From: a virus | IMG/VR virus record: IMGVR_UViG_3300042549_004948 | Span: 62,001 to 126,000 of that record | Direction: 5' to 3' (one strand) | Length of the DNA: 64,000 bases | Part shown: piece after piece, positions 1 through 7,701 of the stretch | How positions within the stretch are numbered: the stretch's first letter is position 1 | Layout: each line of letters opens with the position of its first letter | Translations under genes and position numbers: made by a program | The notes under the pieces: model-generated | The model's input: the letters and a program-made list of their open reading frames with translations, nothing else | Told to the model about the DNA's origin: nothing | Database searches by the model: none

Positions 1-1172
1 ATAAAGGTATCGGAGAAGTACATGGTTTTAATTGGGAAAAACTAAATGAATATGCCGGTGGAGTTGTTGAGTGGATTAGTAGAGGTGGATTATTTGGAGG
101 AAAAAAAGAAGTTATCTCTGATGTTAATAGTTACTATTGGCACTTGCTAGATAATAGTCTGAATGAAAACTTAATGGGAACAGAGGAAAGTCTGTTTTCT
201 ATTCTAGCAAAGAAATACCCTGAGATATTTAGAACTTCAAAAATAAATATAAATGGGCATATTCAAGAATTTGTAGAAGCAGTTATAAATAATACGGCAG
301 TACTAGATCCTATTCCTGAAGATAGGATAAAAAGCAAACACAAATTTGTAAATGTAGATAATTTAAAGGTCAGTCTTTATATGCTTACGTTTAACTTCCC
401 GCATCAAGTTGAACACACTATTCAAAAATGGTTGAAGCATGAGAAGTGGATAACTAATACCAGAAATATACTTATAGATAATTCTACAAACGATGAAGCT
501 AGAATAGCTAATGCAGAAATTTGTAAGAAGTATAATTTTGAGCATATAATAACAAATGAAAATACTGGGATCAATGGCGGTAGATTTAGAGCGGCTCAAC
601 ACTTTCAAGAATCGGATAGCGATTACTATATATTCTTAGAAGACGATATGGGAATAAACTCTCCTAGTGATACTACATTTTGTAGAAATGGATTTAGAAG
701 GCACATTCCGAACTTATATGATAGGGTTTTAAAAATAATTCATGATACAGATATAGACTTCTTAAAACTATCTTACACAGAAGTTTACATGGACAATAAT
801 ATCCAAGTATCTTGGTATAATGTTCCTCAAAATATAAGGTCAGAATTTTGGCCTGACTATGATAAACTGCCAGTGCAAGGTTTAGATCCAAATTGTCCTA
901 GAACTAAGTTCAATGAAATAGAAGTATTAGACGGATTAAGTTATGCTACAGGAGAGATCTACTATTGTAACTGGCCAACTATATGTGGTAAGAAGGGAAA
1001 CCAGAAAATGTTCTTAGATGTTACGTGGCAAAGTCCTTTTGAACAAACTTGGATGAGTTATATGTATCAAGAAACTAAAAAGGGAAATTTGAAACCTGCG
1101 GTATTATTGGCCAGCCCAATAGATCATGATAGAATAGCTCACTATAAGCCTGAAGAAAGAAGGGAAAACTAA
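1..1172 (+). CDS. Glycosyltransferase-like protein, 5' end outside window
   Basis: The frame is open from base 3, well upstream of the first possible internal TTG start at 144, so the gene begins before the window. The visible part reads as a GT-A-like transferase: an NTR-x-ILIDNSTND stretch, a TNENTGINGGRFRAA nucleotide-binding-like stretch and an acidic LEDD motif typical of the metal/nucleotide-sugar site. The upstream portion (GGKKE, GTEESLFSILAKKYPE) resembles the HtrL/YibB-like family of surface-sugar transferases. It probably belongs with the glycan genes at 23-45 kb although it lies on the other strand. The donor sugar cannot be told. Confidence 0.7.
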   Translation, partial: KGIGEVHGFNWEKLNEYAGGVVEWISRGGLFGGKKEVISDVNSYYWHLLDNSLNENLMGTEESLFSILAKKYPEIFRTSKININGHIQEFVEAVINNTAVLDPIPEDRIKSKHKFVNVDNLKVSLYMLTFNFPHQVEHTIQKWLKHEKWITNTRNILIDNSTNDEARIANAEICKKYNFEHIITNENTGINGGRFRAAQHFQESDSDYYIFLEDDMGINSPSDTTFCRNGFRRHIPNLYDRVLKIIHDTDIDFLKLSYTEVYMDNNIQVSWYNVPQNIRSEFWPDYDKLPVQGLDPNCPRTKFNEIEVLDGLSYATGEIYYCNWPTICGKKGNQKMFLDVTWQSPFEQTWMSYMYQETKKGNLKPAVLLASPIDHDRIAHYKPEERREN

Positions 1173-1180
1173 TATTTATT
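1171..1180 (+). promoter_or_regulatory. ATATTTAT promoter-like box before the 1187 gene
   Basis: AATATTTATT lies 6 nt before the ATG at 1187 and overlaps the stop of the preceding gene. The same box precedes many genes on both strands in this window. Assignment as a promoter is inference from recurrence. Confidence 0.4.
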
Positions 1181-1186
1181 CTTGAT

Positions 1187-1492
1187 ATGCCAATAATTAC
1201 ACCAAGACCATACACAGTTTCTTTTGTAGCAGAAAGTACTATATACCAAAATGAGGTTAGATGCTTAGTTAATGAGAATGACTTTAACTATACTCAGAAC
1301 CCATCTGCCGTACAATTAGGAACCTCAGGATCATATATAAATGCCGTAACCGGATCTGATTTTCATCCGTACTCTTCAATGGTAGGATTATATAATGACA
1401 AGGATGAACTTCTAGTCGTAGGTAAATTAGCTAGGCCATATCCAGTACCACAGAACACAGACGTTACCTTTATTATAAGATGGGATTCATAG
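1187..1492 (+). CDS. Small phage protein, unknown function
   Basis: A 101-residue protein with no signal peptide, no membrane segment and no motif I recognise. It is rich in Tyr, Val and Thr with alternating hydrophobic residues, so a small beta-sandwich is likely. It begins 14 nt after the glycosyltransferase and is followed 20 nt later by the GIY-YIG gene, so the three may be co-transcribed. An ATATTTAT box sits just before the start. A minor virion component is possible, but nothing in the sequence proves it. Confidence 0.6.
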   Translation: MPIITPRPYTVSFVAESTIYQNEVRCLVNENDFNYTQNPSAVQLGTSGSYINAVTGSDFHPYSSMVGLYNDKDELLVVGKLARPYPVPQNTDVTFIIRWDS

Positions 1493-1499
1493 TATTCTC

Positions 1500-1509
1500 A
1501 TATTTATAA
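1500..1509 (+). promoter_or_regulatory. ATATTTAT promoter-like box before the GIY-YIG gene
   Basis: ATATTTATAA ends 3 nt before the ATG at 1513. It shows the same box-to-start arrangement as at 1171, in the gap between two plus-strand genes. Confidence 0.35.
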
Positions 1510-1512
1510 TAA

Positions 1513-1974
1513 ATGGGTTTTATGAAAAAGTGGTTATATAAAGAATTAGACTCTACTAAGGAGTTTTACACCCTAGAAGATTTTCCTCAAGACACTATTG
1601 GATTCGTATATAAAGTTACTAATATATGTGACGGCCGCATATACGTGGGAAAGAAGGTTCTTTTCAATAATCTAACAAAGACATTAACCAAGAAAGAGAT
1701 CGCGGCATGGTCATCGCCTGGGCGCGTCCCACGCAAGAAGAAGGTGATAAAGGAGTCTGACTGGGAGTCTTATTGGGGAAGCAACAAGCACATAAAAGAG
1801 GATTTAAAGAATCTGGGTGAAAAGTGCTTCACTAGAGAGATCCTGACATTCTGTAAGACTAAGAAACAACTAACCTACTATGAAGTTTATTGGCAAATGA
1901 AATTAGAAGTGCTTGCCATAAACTCTTACAATGATAATATTCAAGGTAGGTTTTATAGAAAGGATCTAGAATAA
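1513..1974 (+). CDS. GIY-YIG nuclease-like protein
   Basis: A 153-residue protein whose residues 30-50 (GFVYKVTN...GRIYVGKK) match the GIY-YIG nuclease core with the usual phage variant Y-K-V-T-N/Y-V-G-K-K. The following W-x-S-Y-W-G-S-N-K segment and the Y-Y-E-x-x-W-Q-M helix are typical of phage members related to homing endonucleases. The region around 1695-1760 is notably GC-richer than its surroundings and codes a basic stretch, PRKKK, likely for DNA contact. It could be a free-standing homing endonuclease or a domesticated relative. A hairpin follows the stop at once. Confidence 0.75.
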   Translation: MGFMKKWLYKELDSTKEFYTLEDFPQDTIGFVYKVTNICDGRIYVGKKVLFNNLTKTLTKKEIAAWSSPGRVPRKKKVIKESDWESYWGSNKHIKEDLKNLGEKCFTREILTFCKTKKQLTYYEVYWQMKLEVLAINSYNDNIQGRFYRKDLE

Positions 1975-1978
1975 AAAA

Positions 1979-1998
1979 CCCGACCTTACGGGGCCGGG
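1979..1998. terminator. Hairpin terminator between convergent genes
   Basis: CCCGaCC-TTAC-GGggCCGGG forms a GC-rich stem with A6 before it and TTTT after it. It lies between the last plus-strand gene (stop at 1974) and the first minus-strand gene (stop at 2027), so it can serve both directions. Confidence 0.7.
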
Positions 1999-2026
1999 AA
2001 TTTTCTAGCATGGGATTTTATGTGTA

Positions 2027-2332
2027 TTAGTTTGTAGGTAGAACTCCAAGTTTAGAGCTTGCATCAGCTACAGCTCCTTCAAGAGCGTCTAATTTAAGAA
2101 CAATTATATTTAGGGCACGCATCCAATCTTTATCATTGTTTTGGCTTGCAATTGCATAAGCGCTGGCAAGTTCATTACGAAAGTCTTCTAAATGATCTTC
2201 AGCAGCTCTCCAAATGTCTATTTCTTCAGATACTTGCCCCATCTCAACTCCTGATGAACTCACCGTAACTTCTTCCTCAATTTCTTGTAAAAGTGGATTG
2301 TTTGTTTTATATTTCTCAAAATTAAATGCCAT
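2027..2332 (-). CDS. Small acidic protein, unknown function
   Basis: A 101-residue, mainly helical acidic protein starting MAFNFEKYK. No known domain is recognised. The N-terminus (hydrophobic-F-x-x-x-K-Y-hydrophobic) resembles that of the upstream gene product (MKDFNIAKYLKE), a pattern common among proteins of large myoviruses. It is the last gene before the convergent hairpin and lies 13 nt behind the 2346-3377 gene, so the two are likely co-transcribed. Confidence 0.6.
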   Translation of the reverse strand: MAFNFEKYKTNNPLLQEIEEEVTVSSSGVEMGQVSEEIDIWRAAEDHLEDFRNELASAYAIASQNNDKDWMRALNIIVLKLDALEGAVADASSKLGVLPTN

Positions 2333-2345
2333 AGTTTGTTTTTTA

Positions 2346-3377
2346 TTACGCTCCTACATCTTCTGTATCTAAATCTGCTAAGTTGATGTCATCTTCTTGC
2401 ATACTAAAATCAGTAGCAAAGAAGTCAACTATGTCTTGTGGATCAAATCCGTCATCAATTAGATATTTAATTGTATCTCTAGTTAGAGAGTTGGTAGCAA
2501 GCATTTTTAATACAGACATATCTGAGAATCCTTTTAGTCTAGCTAAATCAACTGCTTTTTTAATTTTAGGCAATTGAGGTATAAGTATAGTGTCTATAAG
2601 TCCCATCATACGATTCTGATCCTCACTCTCAAATCCTGAGGCAGCATCTCTTTGTGCCTGGATAAAAGAATCATCTTCCATACCCTCGTTCATTCCTAGT
2701 GTATCTTTTACAACTCTAAGAATATTTTGAGGTGTTTCTCCTTGGCTCAAAAGATTTTCAATCGCTCCAAGAAGTCGATCATATTCGTTCATATCTATAT
2801 CTTCTGCTTCTTCAACATTTGCTTCATCATCAGTAGGGGCTAAAACTCCCCAATTAGATTCTAAATCTTCTATTCTATTAAGATACGGCTTCATAGCTGC
2901 AGCATATTCATTAAAATCTGCAAATATACCTTGGTTTAAAGCCATCATATCTTCATTCTCTCCATTAACATCAATTTGAATAGGAGTAGTATCATCACCA
3001 TCATAATTAGGAGTGGCATATATAGCTATCTTATCGAAAGGCATGTCTTTGTAAGACCAAACTAAAACACCGGGATAATCATAATAACATTTCCAATTTC
3101 CAACTGTATAGGCTTCTGTACCATCTACATCTTTCATCCATGAATTTTCCATATCACCATCCATTTCATTCATACTAACATCCATGTGACGATTAAGTTT
3201 ACCACCAAGACCGTCAATAGGATCTTCAGGACCTTCATAAGGTTCTTTCATAGCTTTTTGTTGACCTAGATTAGTCTCCTCTTCTTTAAGAGGATGGAGA
3301 TCTACGTATTTACCTAAGATACCATGAGATCCTAGGCTATGTTCTTTCAAATACTTTGCAATGTTAAAATCTTTCAT
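2346..3377 (-). CDS. 343-residue acidic protein, possible virion-associated protein
   Basis: An acidic protein with no enzyme motif that I recognise. It starts MKDFNIAKYLKE and has a GGKL-N-x-H stretch, a W-K-C-Y-Y-D-Y-P region near residue 95, and a long helical Asp/Glu-rich C-terminal half (DIDMNEYDRLLGAIENLL). The short amphipathic N-terminus is a recurrent feature of large-phage proteins and may be a targeting or cleavable peptide; that is inference. An ATATTTAT box lies 21 nt upstream, so the gene probably has its own promoter. Confidence 0.6.
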   Translation of the reverse strand: MKDFNIAKYLKEHSLGSHGILGKYVDLHPLKEEETNLGQQKAMKEPYEGPEDPIDGLGGKLNRHMDVSMNEMDGDMENSWMKDVDGTEAYTVGNWKCYYDYPGVLVWSYKDMPFDKIAIYATPNYDGDDTTPIQIDVNGENEDMMALNQGIFADFNEYAAAMKPYLNRIEDLESNWGVLAPTDDEANVEEAEDIDMNEYDRLLGAIENLLSQGETPQNILRVVKDTLGMNEGMEDDSFIQAQRDAASGFESEDQNRMMGLIDTILIPQLPKIKKAVDLARLKGFSDMSVLKMLATNSLTRDTIKYLIDDGFDPQDIVDFFATDFSMQEDDINLADLDTEDVGA

Positions 3378-3398
3378 TTATTTTAAATTTATCTAGTA

Positions 3399-3406
3399 AT
3401 AAATAT
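3399..3406 (-). promoter_or_regulatory. ATATTTAT box upstream of the 2346-3377 gene
   Basis: ATATTTAT on the minus strand, 21 nt before the ATG at 3377, in the gap to the preceding minus-strand gene. Confidence 0.35.
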
Positions 3407-3410
3407 CTAC

Positions 3411-3695
3411 TTATTTAATAAATAAGGATTTAAGGCTAGCCCACAAAACCACGAGAGGGGCGACGACGAAAGCCGAAACCACGCTAGACACAGCAAAGAT
3501 TATAAAGCCTACGATCATATAAACTATACTATACATAGTCATCTTTATACCTAGGTCTAGATTAATAGGCATTACAACAATACCTAGAACTGCGATAGCT
3601 ACAAGTATTCCAAATAGAGCAGTTAATACCTTACTAAACTTGACTACTAAAAAACTAACTATGATACAGGAAATTGAAAACATGATCCATGCCAT
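3411..3695 (-). CDS. Small membrane protein with three predicted helices
   Basis: 94 residues, almost entirely hydrophobic, with predicted membrane segments at about 2-20, 23-45 and 52-85. It ends in a short basic tail (SLKSLFIK). No holin dual-start motif or charged antiholin tail is obvious, and the clearer holin candidate is at 54.6 kb. It may be an inner-membrane protein that alters the host during infection, but its function is unknown. Confidence 0.6.
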   Translation of the reverse strand: MAWIMFSISCIIVSFLVVKFSKVLTALFGILVAIAVLGIVVMPINLDLGIKMTMYSIVYMIVGFIIFAVSSVVSAFVVAPLVVLWASLKSLFIK

Positions 3696-3748
3696 AAAAA
3701 TCGTTTTTTCGTGAAGGGGCCTAAAAATATTGTATTTACAAATTTATA

Positions 3749-4012
3749 TTAAAGATAGTTTTTTACCTTAGTATTCATAAACTCAGGAGTAAATTCACCA
3801 TCCGCAAACACGACTTCGTCAGAAGCAGTAATAACCCTAGATACACTAAGTCCTTCTAGGGCGGCAGTAGCGATAATAGTTTTTACATAGTGAAACGGAG
3901 ACTTGATATTATGCGCATTTTGAAGCGCCCCATTACTAAGCTTAATGAATAAATGATAACCTCCAGGAATCTTACTTAGTGGATTTAATTCGTACGTGTT
4001 TTTTGTTTTCAT
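3749..4012 (-). CDS. Small protein, unknown function
   Basis: 87 residues starting MKTKNTYELNPLSKIPGGYHLFIKL, with no recognised motif. It follows the T5orf172-domain gene by 11 nt and shares the A-rich leader (AAAAACAAGTTATG) found before many genes here. This spacing suggests co-transcription with 4024-4524. Confidence 0.55.
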   Translation of the reverse strand: MKTKNTYELNPLSKIPGGYHLFIKLSNGALQNAHNIKSPFHYVKTIIATAALEGLSVSRVITASDEVVFADGEFTPEFMNTKVKNYL

Positions 4013-4023
4013 AACTTGTTTTT

Positions 4024-4524
4024 TTATTGATTAAAATCTTTAGGTACTACGGTTAATTTTTCTCCTAGCTCTTTAATAACGTCAATCGCATCTTTCGAGG
4101 AGATCTCGAATCCTTCACGCCTATCGTTTACTCTATAGCCACGGCTCGCCAGGTACTCGTGGACCGCTTTCTCTAACACATGGCTATTGATACATTGGTA
4201 TTTAAAAACCTCGAACCACGGCGTTATTACACCAGTTGCAGAATTGATCTCCTTGATCCTTTGATGAACCGAAGTGGTAGTCATTCCTATTTTACATATA
4301 CCTGGCATAGACTTATTCACTAAAACGTATACCCACTCTGGTTTTCTTACACTCATAGTAGGATCTAGGATACCTTCACCATAGTAGGTGACATCTTCCC
4401 AGCCCTCAAACCCTGTATCGGTAGACGGAGTCAAGGTGAAGGCAACAGCCTTTCTGGATAGATTATCTACTCCGTGTTCTAACTTAATGTAAAAGGGAGT
4501 TTCGTTTTCAGTTATCTTTTTCAT
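4024..4524 (-). CDS. T5orf172 / GIY-YIG-like domain protein
   Basis: 166 residues. Residues 60-160 (EWVYVLVNKSMPGICKIGMTT...R-x-x-E-I-N-S-A-T-G...E-K-A-V-H-E-Y-L...DRREGFEIS) match the T5orf172/MUG113 branch of the GIY-YIG fold, with the VYVL/CKIGMT core and the conserved Glu in the LEKAVHEYL helix. Proteins of this family occur in phages and may cut or bind DNA. The N-terminal 55 residues are family-unspecific. Whether it is an active nuclease is not clear from the sequence. Confidence 0.7.
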   Translation of the reverse strand: MKKITENETPFYIKLEHGVDNLSRKAVAFTLTPSTDTGFEGWEDVTYYGEGILDPTMSVRKPEWVYVLVNKSMPGICKIGMTTTSVHQRIKEINSATGVITPWFEVFKYQCINSHVLEKAVHEYLASRGYRVNDRREGFEISSKDAIDVIKELGEKLTVVPKDFNQ

Positions 4525-4635
4525 ATTTACGTAAATTTGTTTTGCGTATATGATGTAGGATTATTTTTCCTATACAAAAACCAATTAGGTAGTGGATTAT
4601 AAAGTTTAATATCATAATTTATGTATTTACTTTTT

Positions 4636-4893
4636 TTAGAAAATCCTACTTTCCCCGGACTTTTGGAGAGTGTTTTCCACTTCTTGCTTGAATTTCCCTG
4701 TATCGGAATCGATCAACAAATCATACCAACTATAGTATATACAAGAGGACATGTCTGATTTGAGATTCTTCATCAATTCAACAGACTCTATAAATTCCAT
4801 TATATAGCCGGCATCATTAATTTCTTTAATTTGATCAAGAGCTTCTTTAAATTGCTGTTTGTCTAACTGTTTAGATAAGCTTAGTATATCCAT
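4636..4893 (-). CDS. Small protein, unknown function
   Basis: 85 residues, helical, starting MDILSLSKQLDKQQFKEAL and ending in KSGESRIF. No motif is recognised. The start is preceded by an A-rich leader (AAAAACAAATACTATG). It lies 11 nt downstream of the small membrane-protein gene and probably shares its transcript. Confidence 0.5.
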   Translation of the reverse strand: MDILSLSKQLDKQQFKEALDQIKEINDAGYIMEFIESVELMKNLKSDMSSCIYYSWYDLLIDSDTGKFKQEVENTLQKSGESRIF

Positions 4894-4904
4894 AGTATTT
4901 GTTT

Positions 4905-5081
4905 TTAATAAGAATCGTAGGGATTTTCATCAACGATGTTTCTTCTCCACCATTTTTTAAGCCTGGTGTTTTTACATTTAGGAATGATTAGAAATTCTAT
5001 TACTATTCCAAATGTTATCAATACTCCACCTGAAAGGCACATCCAAAAGATAATGTCTATAAAAATTTTTATGGCTGTCAT
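4905..5081 (-). CDS. Small single-span membrane protein
   Basis: The open frame extends upstream, but the likely start is the ATG at 5081 (MTAIKIFIDIIFW), which abuts the stop of the gene ending at 5083. From there it is 58 residues with one strong membrane segment (about 4-30), then a basic segment KKWWRRN and an acidic tail ENPYDSY. The topology suggests a short inner-membrane protein with a cytoplasmic C-terminus. Function unknown. Confidence 0.5.
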   Translation of the reverse strand: MTAIKIFIDIIFWMCLSGGVLITFGIVIEFLIIPKCKNTRLKKWWRRNIVDENPYDSY

Positions 5082-5082
5082 A

Positions 5083-5355
5083 TTATTTACTTTTATTGTT
5101 TTTGTAATATCTTGCACTCCATAATCCACTTGGGTTTTTAAATACTCCACAACTACCTCTACCATTTACCATATATCCACTCCACCTAAGATTGAAGTTA
5201 GTAGCATAGAAGCCACGATCTGCTGAATTATAATTGTATTCATAATTTGGACCTTTAACTATTTGTAAGATCTTCTTGATCATGTCGGTATAAGTAAAGT
5301 CATTTCCGTTCTCTAACATATAATCTACAAGCTTTTCTTTTATAGTCTTCTTCAT
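5083..5355 (-). CDS. Small protein, unknown function
   Basis: The open frame runs further upstream into GC-rich DNA, but I place the start at the ATG at 5355 (MKKTIKEKLVDYML), which is preceded by an A-rich leader. From there it is 90 residues: a helical N-terminal half (ILQIVKGPNYEYNY) and a Gly/Arg/Trp-rich C-terminal half (NLRWSGYMVNGRGSCGVFKN). The C-terminal half could bind nucleic acid. No family is recognised. Confidence 0.5.
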   Translation of the reverse strand: MKKTIKEKLVDYMLENGNDFTYTDMIKKILQIVKGPNYEYNYNSADRGFYATNFNLRWSGYMVNGRGSCGVFKNPSGLWSARYYKNNKSK

Positions 5356-5394
5356 TTTATTTATGTATTTACTTTTTATAGGAATTTGGAAATT

Positions 5395-5535
5395 TTCCCG
5401 GTGTGCACCACCAGTCAACGCGAGGCTCCCTGCTAGGGCCCCCCTATCTACCACAATTAGCCCTTTACCAGGATGCTAGTTGGCTGCTAATGACTAGGAG
5501 CAAGGCACCAGCATGATGCTAGTACCTCGACTCTC
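5395..5535 (-). ncRNA. Possible structured RNA in a GC-rich gap
   Basis: This gap between the DUF932 gene and the 5083-5355 gene is clearly richer in G+C than its surroundings. It contains several short inverted repeats (for example CTAGT/ACTAG and AGCATcATGCT) and two copies of ATGCTAGT. The upstream end of a spurious reading frame passes through it. It could be a non-coding RNA or a structured leader. No known family is recognised, and the strand is assumed from its neighbours. Confidence 0.25.
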
Positions 5536-5543
5536 TAACCAAT

Positions 5544-6356
5544 TTATTTTACGTAAGAGTCAGCCAATTCCCAAAGGTCTCCGTTTAGATTGAAGTCCTC
5601 TATAGGGTTTTTGATAGCCCTAGCTTGACGGTTGTTCAATTGGAAGCCGCCTTTGATTAGGTTCTCTTGTAAGATGTTATAGGTATTCCACAAGGTCTTT
5701 CCTTCATCAGCAGAACGCTTAGGGCTTAGGATGTCCATGATCTCGTATTGTTCGGGTTGTCTGTCTGTTCCCATTCTTAGGGCCAAGGCTTCTACAGCAA
5801 AACCAAATCTCTCCTTATCATTCATCTCAACCATATTCCACTGGCTGATCTTACCTACAATACTCTGGAGTCCTTCTACCTTACTATCTATAAGGTTCTT
5901 TACTTCTTGGAAGTTCATCTTAGTATGTCTTTCTCTAAAGCTTCCCATGTCTTGGGACTTAACGATCAGGCCATTCTCACACACTAGGCGGAACAGTCCC
6001 ATCTCAAATTGGATAGGTCTAGTGCCATCATGTGAGTTGATCAGTACAACCTCAGGCCTTGCTTCGATCCCACCCTCAGGGTTCTTGATATAGAGGTCCG
6101 GGTGTTGGAAGCGGGTGATGTGGATACCCCAATTCTTACGTAGGTCGACGTTTGACTTTGACTGCTTGACGCCAGTCAATAGATAGCCCATGTCTTGCAT
6201 GTGTTCGATAACCTCAAAGGTCGGGGTGAATTGATACTTGGGACTCTTAATGGTAGGAGCGGGTGAAGTTGCAAAGATAGCCGGAGCCAGAGTCTTTGCA
6301 GAGTCCATTGAAATTGAAGTGATAATGTTGTTCTTAAAATCTGTTGCTTTTGTCAT
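5544..6356 (-). CDS. DUF932 phage/plasmid-like protein
   Basis: 270 residues with the layout of the DUF932 (TIGR03299-like) family common in phages and plasmids: a YQFTPTFEVIEHMQDMG start of the core near residue 45, a long beta-rich middle (RPEVVLINSHDGTRP-x-Q-F-x-x-G-x-F-R-L-V-C-E-N-G-L) and a helical C-terminus. The C-E-N-G-L-I motif is highly characteristic. The molecular role of this family is not established; it is often highly expressed. Codon use is richer in G+C than its neighbours, which is often seen for strongly expressed phage genes. Confidence 0.8.
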   Translation of the reverse strand: MTKATDFKNNIITSISMDSAKTLAPAIFATSPAPTIKSPKYQFTPTFEVIEHMQDMGYLLTGVKQSKSNVDLRKNWGIHITRFQHPDLYIKNPEGGIEARPEVVLINSHDGTRPIQFEMGLFRLVCENGLIVKSQDMGSFRERHTKMNFQEVKNLIDSKVEGLQSIVGKISQWNMVEMNDKERFGFAVEALALRMGTDRQPEQYEIMDILSPKRSADEGKTLWNTYNILQENLIKGGFQLNNRQARAIKNPIEDFNLNGDLWELADSYVK

Positions 6357-6382
6357 AACCTTTATTGTTTTTGTTTGTATAA

Positions 6383-6393
6383 GTAAATATAAG
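6383..6393 (-). promoter_or_regulatory. CTTATATTTAC promoter-like box
   Basis: The minus strand reads CTTATATTTACTTATA, 26 nt before the DUF932 start. The same block precedes 7367, 12833 (weaker) and 48928. It resembles the Bacteroidota -7 element TAnnTTTG. Confidence 0.45.
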
Positions 6394-6422
6394 ACTTTTA
6401 ATTGATAGTAGAAAAATTATCT

Positions 6423-6617
6423 TTAGAGTGTCATGAAGCACTTGATAAGATCTATCTGAAGGTTCTTGGCATCATTTAGCTCTTGTTGATATGCTTCCTT
6501 CGCTGTCCGATCTTCTTCTCTACTAAAGATCTCTATCAGCTGTTCTATCCTTTCTATCCTGTTCACAAGTGCGGCTGAGAGGATCGGGTAATTTTTGGCT
6601 GTAATTTCTAGTTTCAT
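6423..6617 (-). CDS. Small coiled-coil protein
   Basis: 64 residues, strongly helical with heptad-like Leu/Ile spacing (NRIERIEQLIEIFSREEDRTAKEAYQ). No known family. The start carries the recurrent leader AAAAATAAAAAGTTATG. It could form a dimer or bind a partner; no more can be said. Confidence 0.55.
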   Translation of the reverse strand: MKLEITAKNYPILSAALVNRIERIEQLIEIFSREEDRTAKEAYQQELNDAKNLQIDLIKCFMTL

Positions 6618-6655
6618 AACTTTTTATTTTTAATTTTAATTTTATTGATTAGTAA

Positions 6656-6889
6656 TTAGTAAGGCGTCCATGTAATAACCTCGCACTCAAGATCTTTGAG
6701 GAGCTGTCCGTATCCTATATGCCTCTTAACAAAAGACTTATCTATCCATACTGTATCGACGGTATAGTTTTCATCTCCAGCATAGCCTGAGAAATAACTG
6801 GCTGTCTGATTGAGATTTCTCTTTTTAAGGGCTCTTAGTAGCTGGCTGAGGTTCATCCTGTCGATAGTCGTGGTAGATACTGTAGTCAT
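6656..6889 (-). CDS. Small protein under a repeat-type promoter
   Basis: 77 residues starting MTTVSTTTIDRMNLSQLLRALKKRN, with an amphipathic basic helix (LLRALKKRNLNQ) and a C-terminal half rich in Tyr, Gly and Asp. No family is recognised. Directly upstream lies one of four copies of the promoter-iteron repeat (6896-7054), so it is likely part of a set of co-regulated genes with 7786-8022, 17420-17614 and 20948-21286. Confidence 0.55.
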   Translation of the reverse strand: MTTVSTTTIDRMNLSQLLRALKKRNLNQTASYFSGYAGDENYTVDTVWIDKSFVKRHIGYGQLLKDLECEVITWTPY

Positions 6890-6895
6890 TCTGTT

Positions 6896-7054
6896 ATTGA
6901 TTTGTTATATAGTAAAATTAAGCCATTCCAGCGACATAAAAAAATCTTTTTAGTCTTTTCCCAAAAGTTTTTATTGGCAACCAATCAGTTATAAGTGGTT
7001 CAGAATCAATCAGTTAGCCAGATCCTAAGTAGTTGATTATCAATCAGTTATAAA
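6896..7054 (-). repeat. Promoter-iteron repeat, copy 1
   Basis: The plus strand shows a conserved block (GTTATATAGTAAAA...CATTCCAGCGACATAAAAAA), then an AAAAGTTTTTATTGG spacer, then three copies of a motif like ATCAATCAGTTATAA. Read from the minus strand it lies straight upstream of the gene starting at 6889. Related copies are at 8025, 17624 and 21294. It is interpreted as a shared promoter with upstream operator repeats. Confidence 0.6.
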
Positions 7055-7060
7055 AAGAAA

Positions 7061-7082
7061 GGCCCGGGCAAAAGCCCAGGCC
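7061..7082 (-). terminator. Rho-independent terminator after the HTH gene
   Basis: On the minus strand GGCCTGGGC-TTTT-GCCCGGGCC is followed by TTTCTTTTT. It lies 40 nt after the stop of the helix-turn-helix gene at 7122 and before promoter repeat copy 1. Confidence 0.85.
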
Positions 7083-7121
7083 GGAAATAAATAACAAATG
7101 TAACCAATCTGTCAATAGGTC

Positions 7122-7367
7122 TTATGCATCAAGGTTAGAAAGCTTGAACACGTTTGACAACCTACCACGAGTCATATCATAGGCCTCGTTAACGATACGA
7201 CCGTTGAAATACTTACCTGACAGGACGTCAGATACATGTGTAGTAGAAAAACCTGTTGTTTCGGCAACTTTAGTAATGTCACCAAGGCGAAGCTTACGAT
7301 TAACACGGCTTACCTTCTGAATGTAGCTAAGTTTGTTGTAGCTAGTAGGACGATTTGAATTTTGCAT
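7122..7367 (-). CDS. Helix-turn-helix DNA-binding protein
   Basis: 81 residues. Residues 30-60 (ITKVAETTGFSTTHVSDVLSGK) read as a Cro/C1-like helix-turn-helix with an A-x-x-x-G turn and an S-x-x-x-V-S-x-V-L recognition helix. The N-terminus is basic (VSRVNRKLR). It is a good candidate for a phage regulator and could act on the nearby iteron repeats, although that link is inference. It has its own CTTATATTTA promoter box at 7402-7412 and its own terminator, so it is a single-gene unit. Confidence 0.75.
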   Translation of the reverse strand: MQNSNRPTSYNKLSYIQKVSRVNRKLRLGDITKVAETTGFSTTHVSDVLSGKYFNGRIVNEAYDMTRGRLSNVFKLSNLDA

Positions 7368-7401
7368 AACTGCTTGTTTTTGTTTTATAATTGTTTATAT
7401 A

Positions 7402-7412
7402 TTAAATATAAG
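7402..7412 (-). promoter_or_regulatory. CTTATATTTAA promoter-like box
   Basis: The minus strand reads GTCTTATATTTAATATATAAAC, 35 nt before the HTH gene start. It is nearly identical to the boxes at 6383 and 48953. Confidence 0.45.
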
Positions 7413-7462
7413 ACTTATTTTTGATACTGATATGGTAGATCTTTCTAGTTAACCACTTTTTT

Positions 7463-7663
7463 TTAAAAGCTATTGTCACTAAAGAGATCGTCCTCACTCC
7501 AATCATCTATGATCGGCTGGTTCATTTCCGAATTAATCATATCCAATAACTGGACAGCATAGTCTTTATCTACCCAACCTGAGTCATCTACGCTTACAAT
7601 GTCACCGATGTAATAGAGACCGGCTTGTTTTTTTAGATCTTTCAATTTAACTGTGTATATCAT
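7463..7663 (-). CDS. Small acidic protein, unknown function
   Basis: 66 residues from the second ATG (7663), chosen because it follows GGTTATG like many starts here; an in-frame ATG two codons earlier is possible. It has a basic N-terminal half (TVKLKDLKKQ) and an acidic end (DDWSEDDLFSDNSF). No domain is recognised. Its upstream region carries the paired 15-bp repeats at 7702 and 7758. Confidence 0.5.
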   Translation of the reverse strand: MIYTVKLKDLKKQAGLYYIGDIVSVDDSGWVDKDYAVQLLDMINSEMNQPIIDDWSEDDLFSDNSF

Positions 7664-7701
7664 AACCATTTATATATTTATGTAAATTTAACTTTTGTTT
7701 A

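Noticed and set aside
3411-3695. Membrane protein considered as the holin
   Set aside because: It has three long helices and no lysis neighbours; the protein at 54596 next to the endolysin is a better match.
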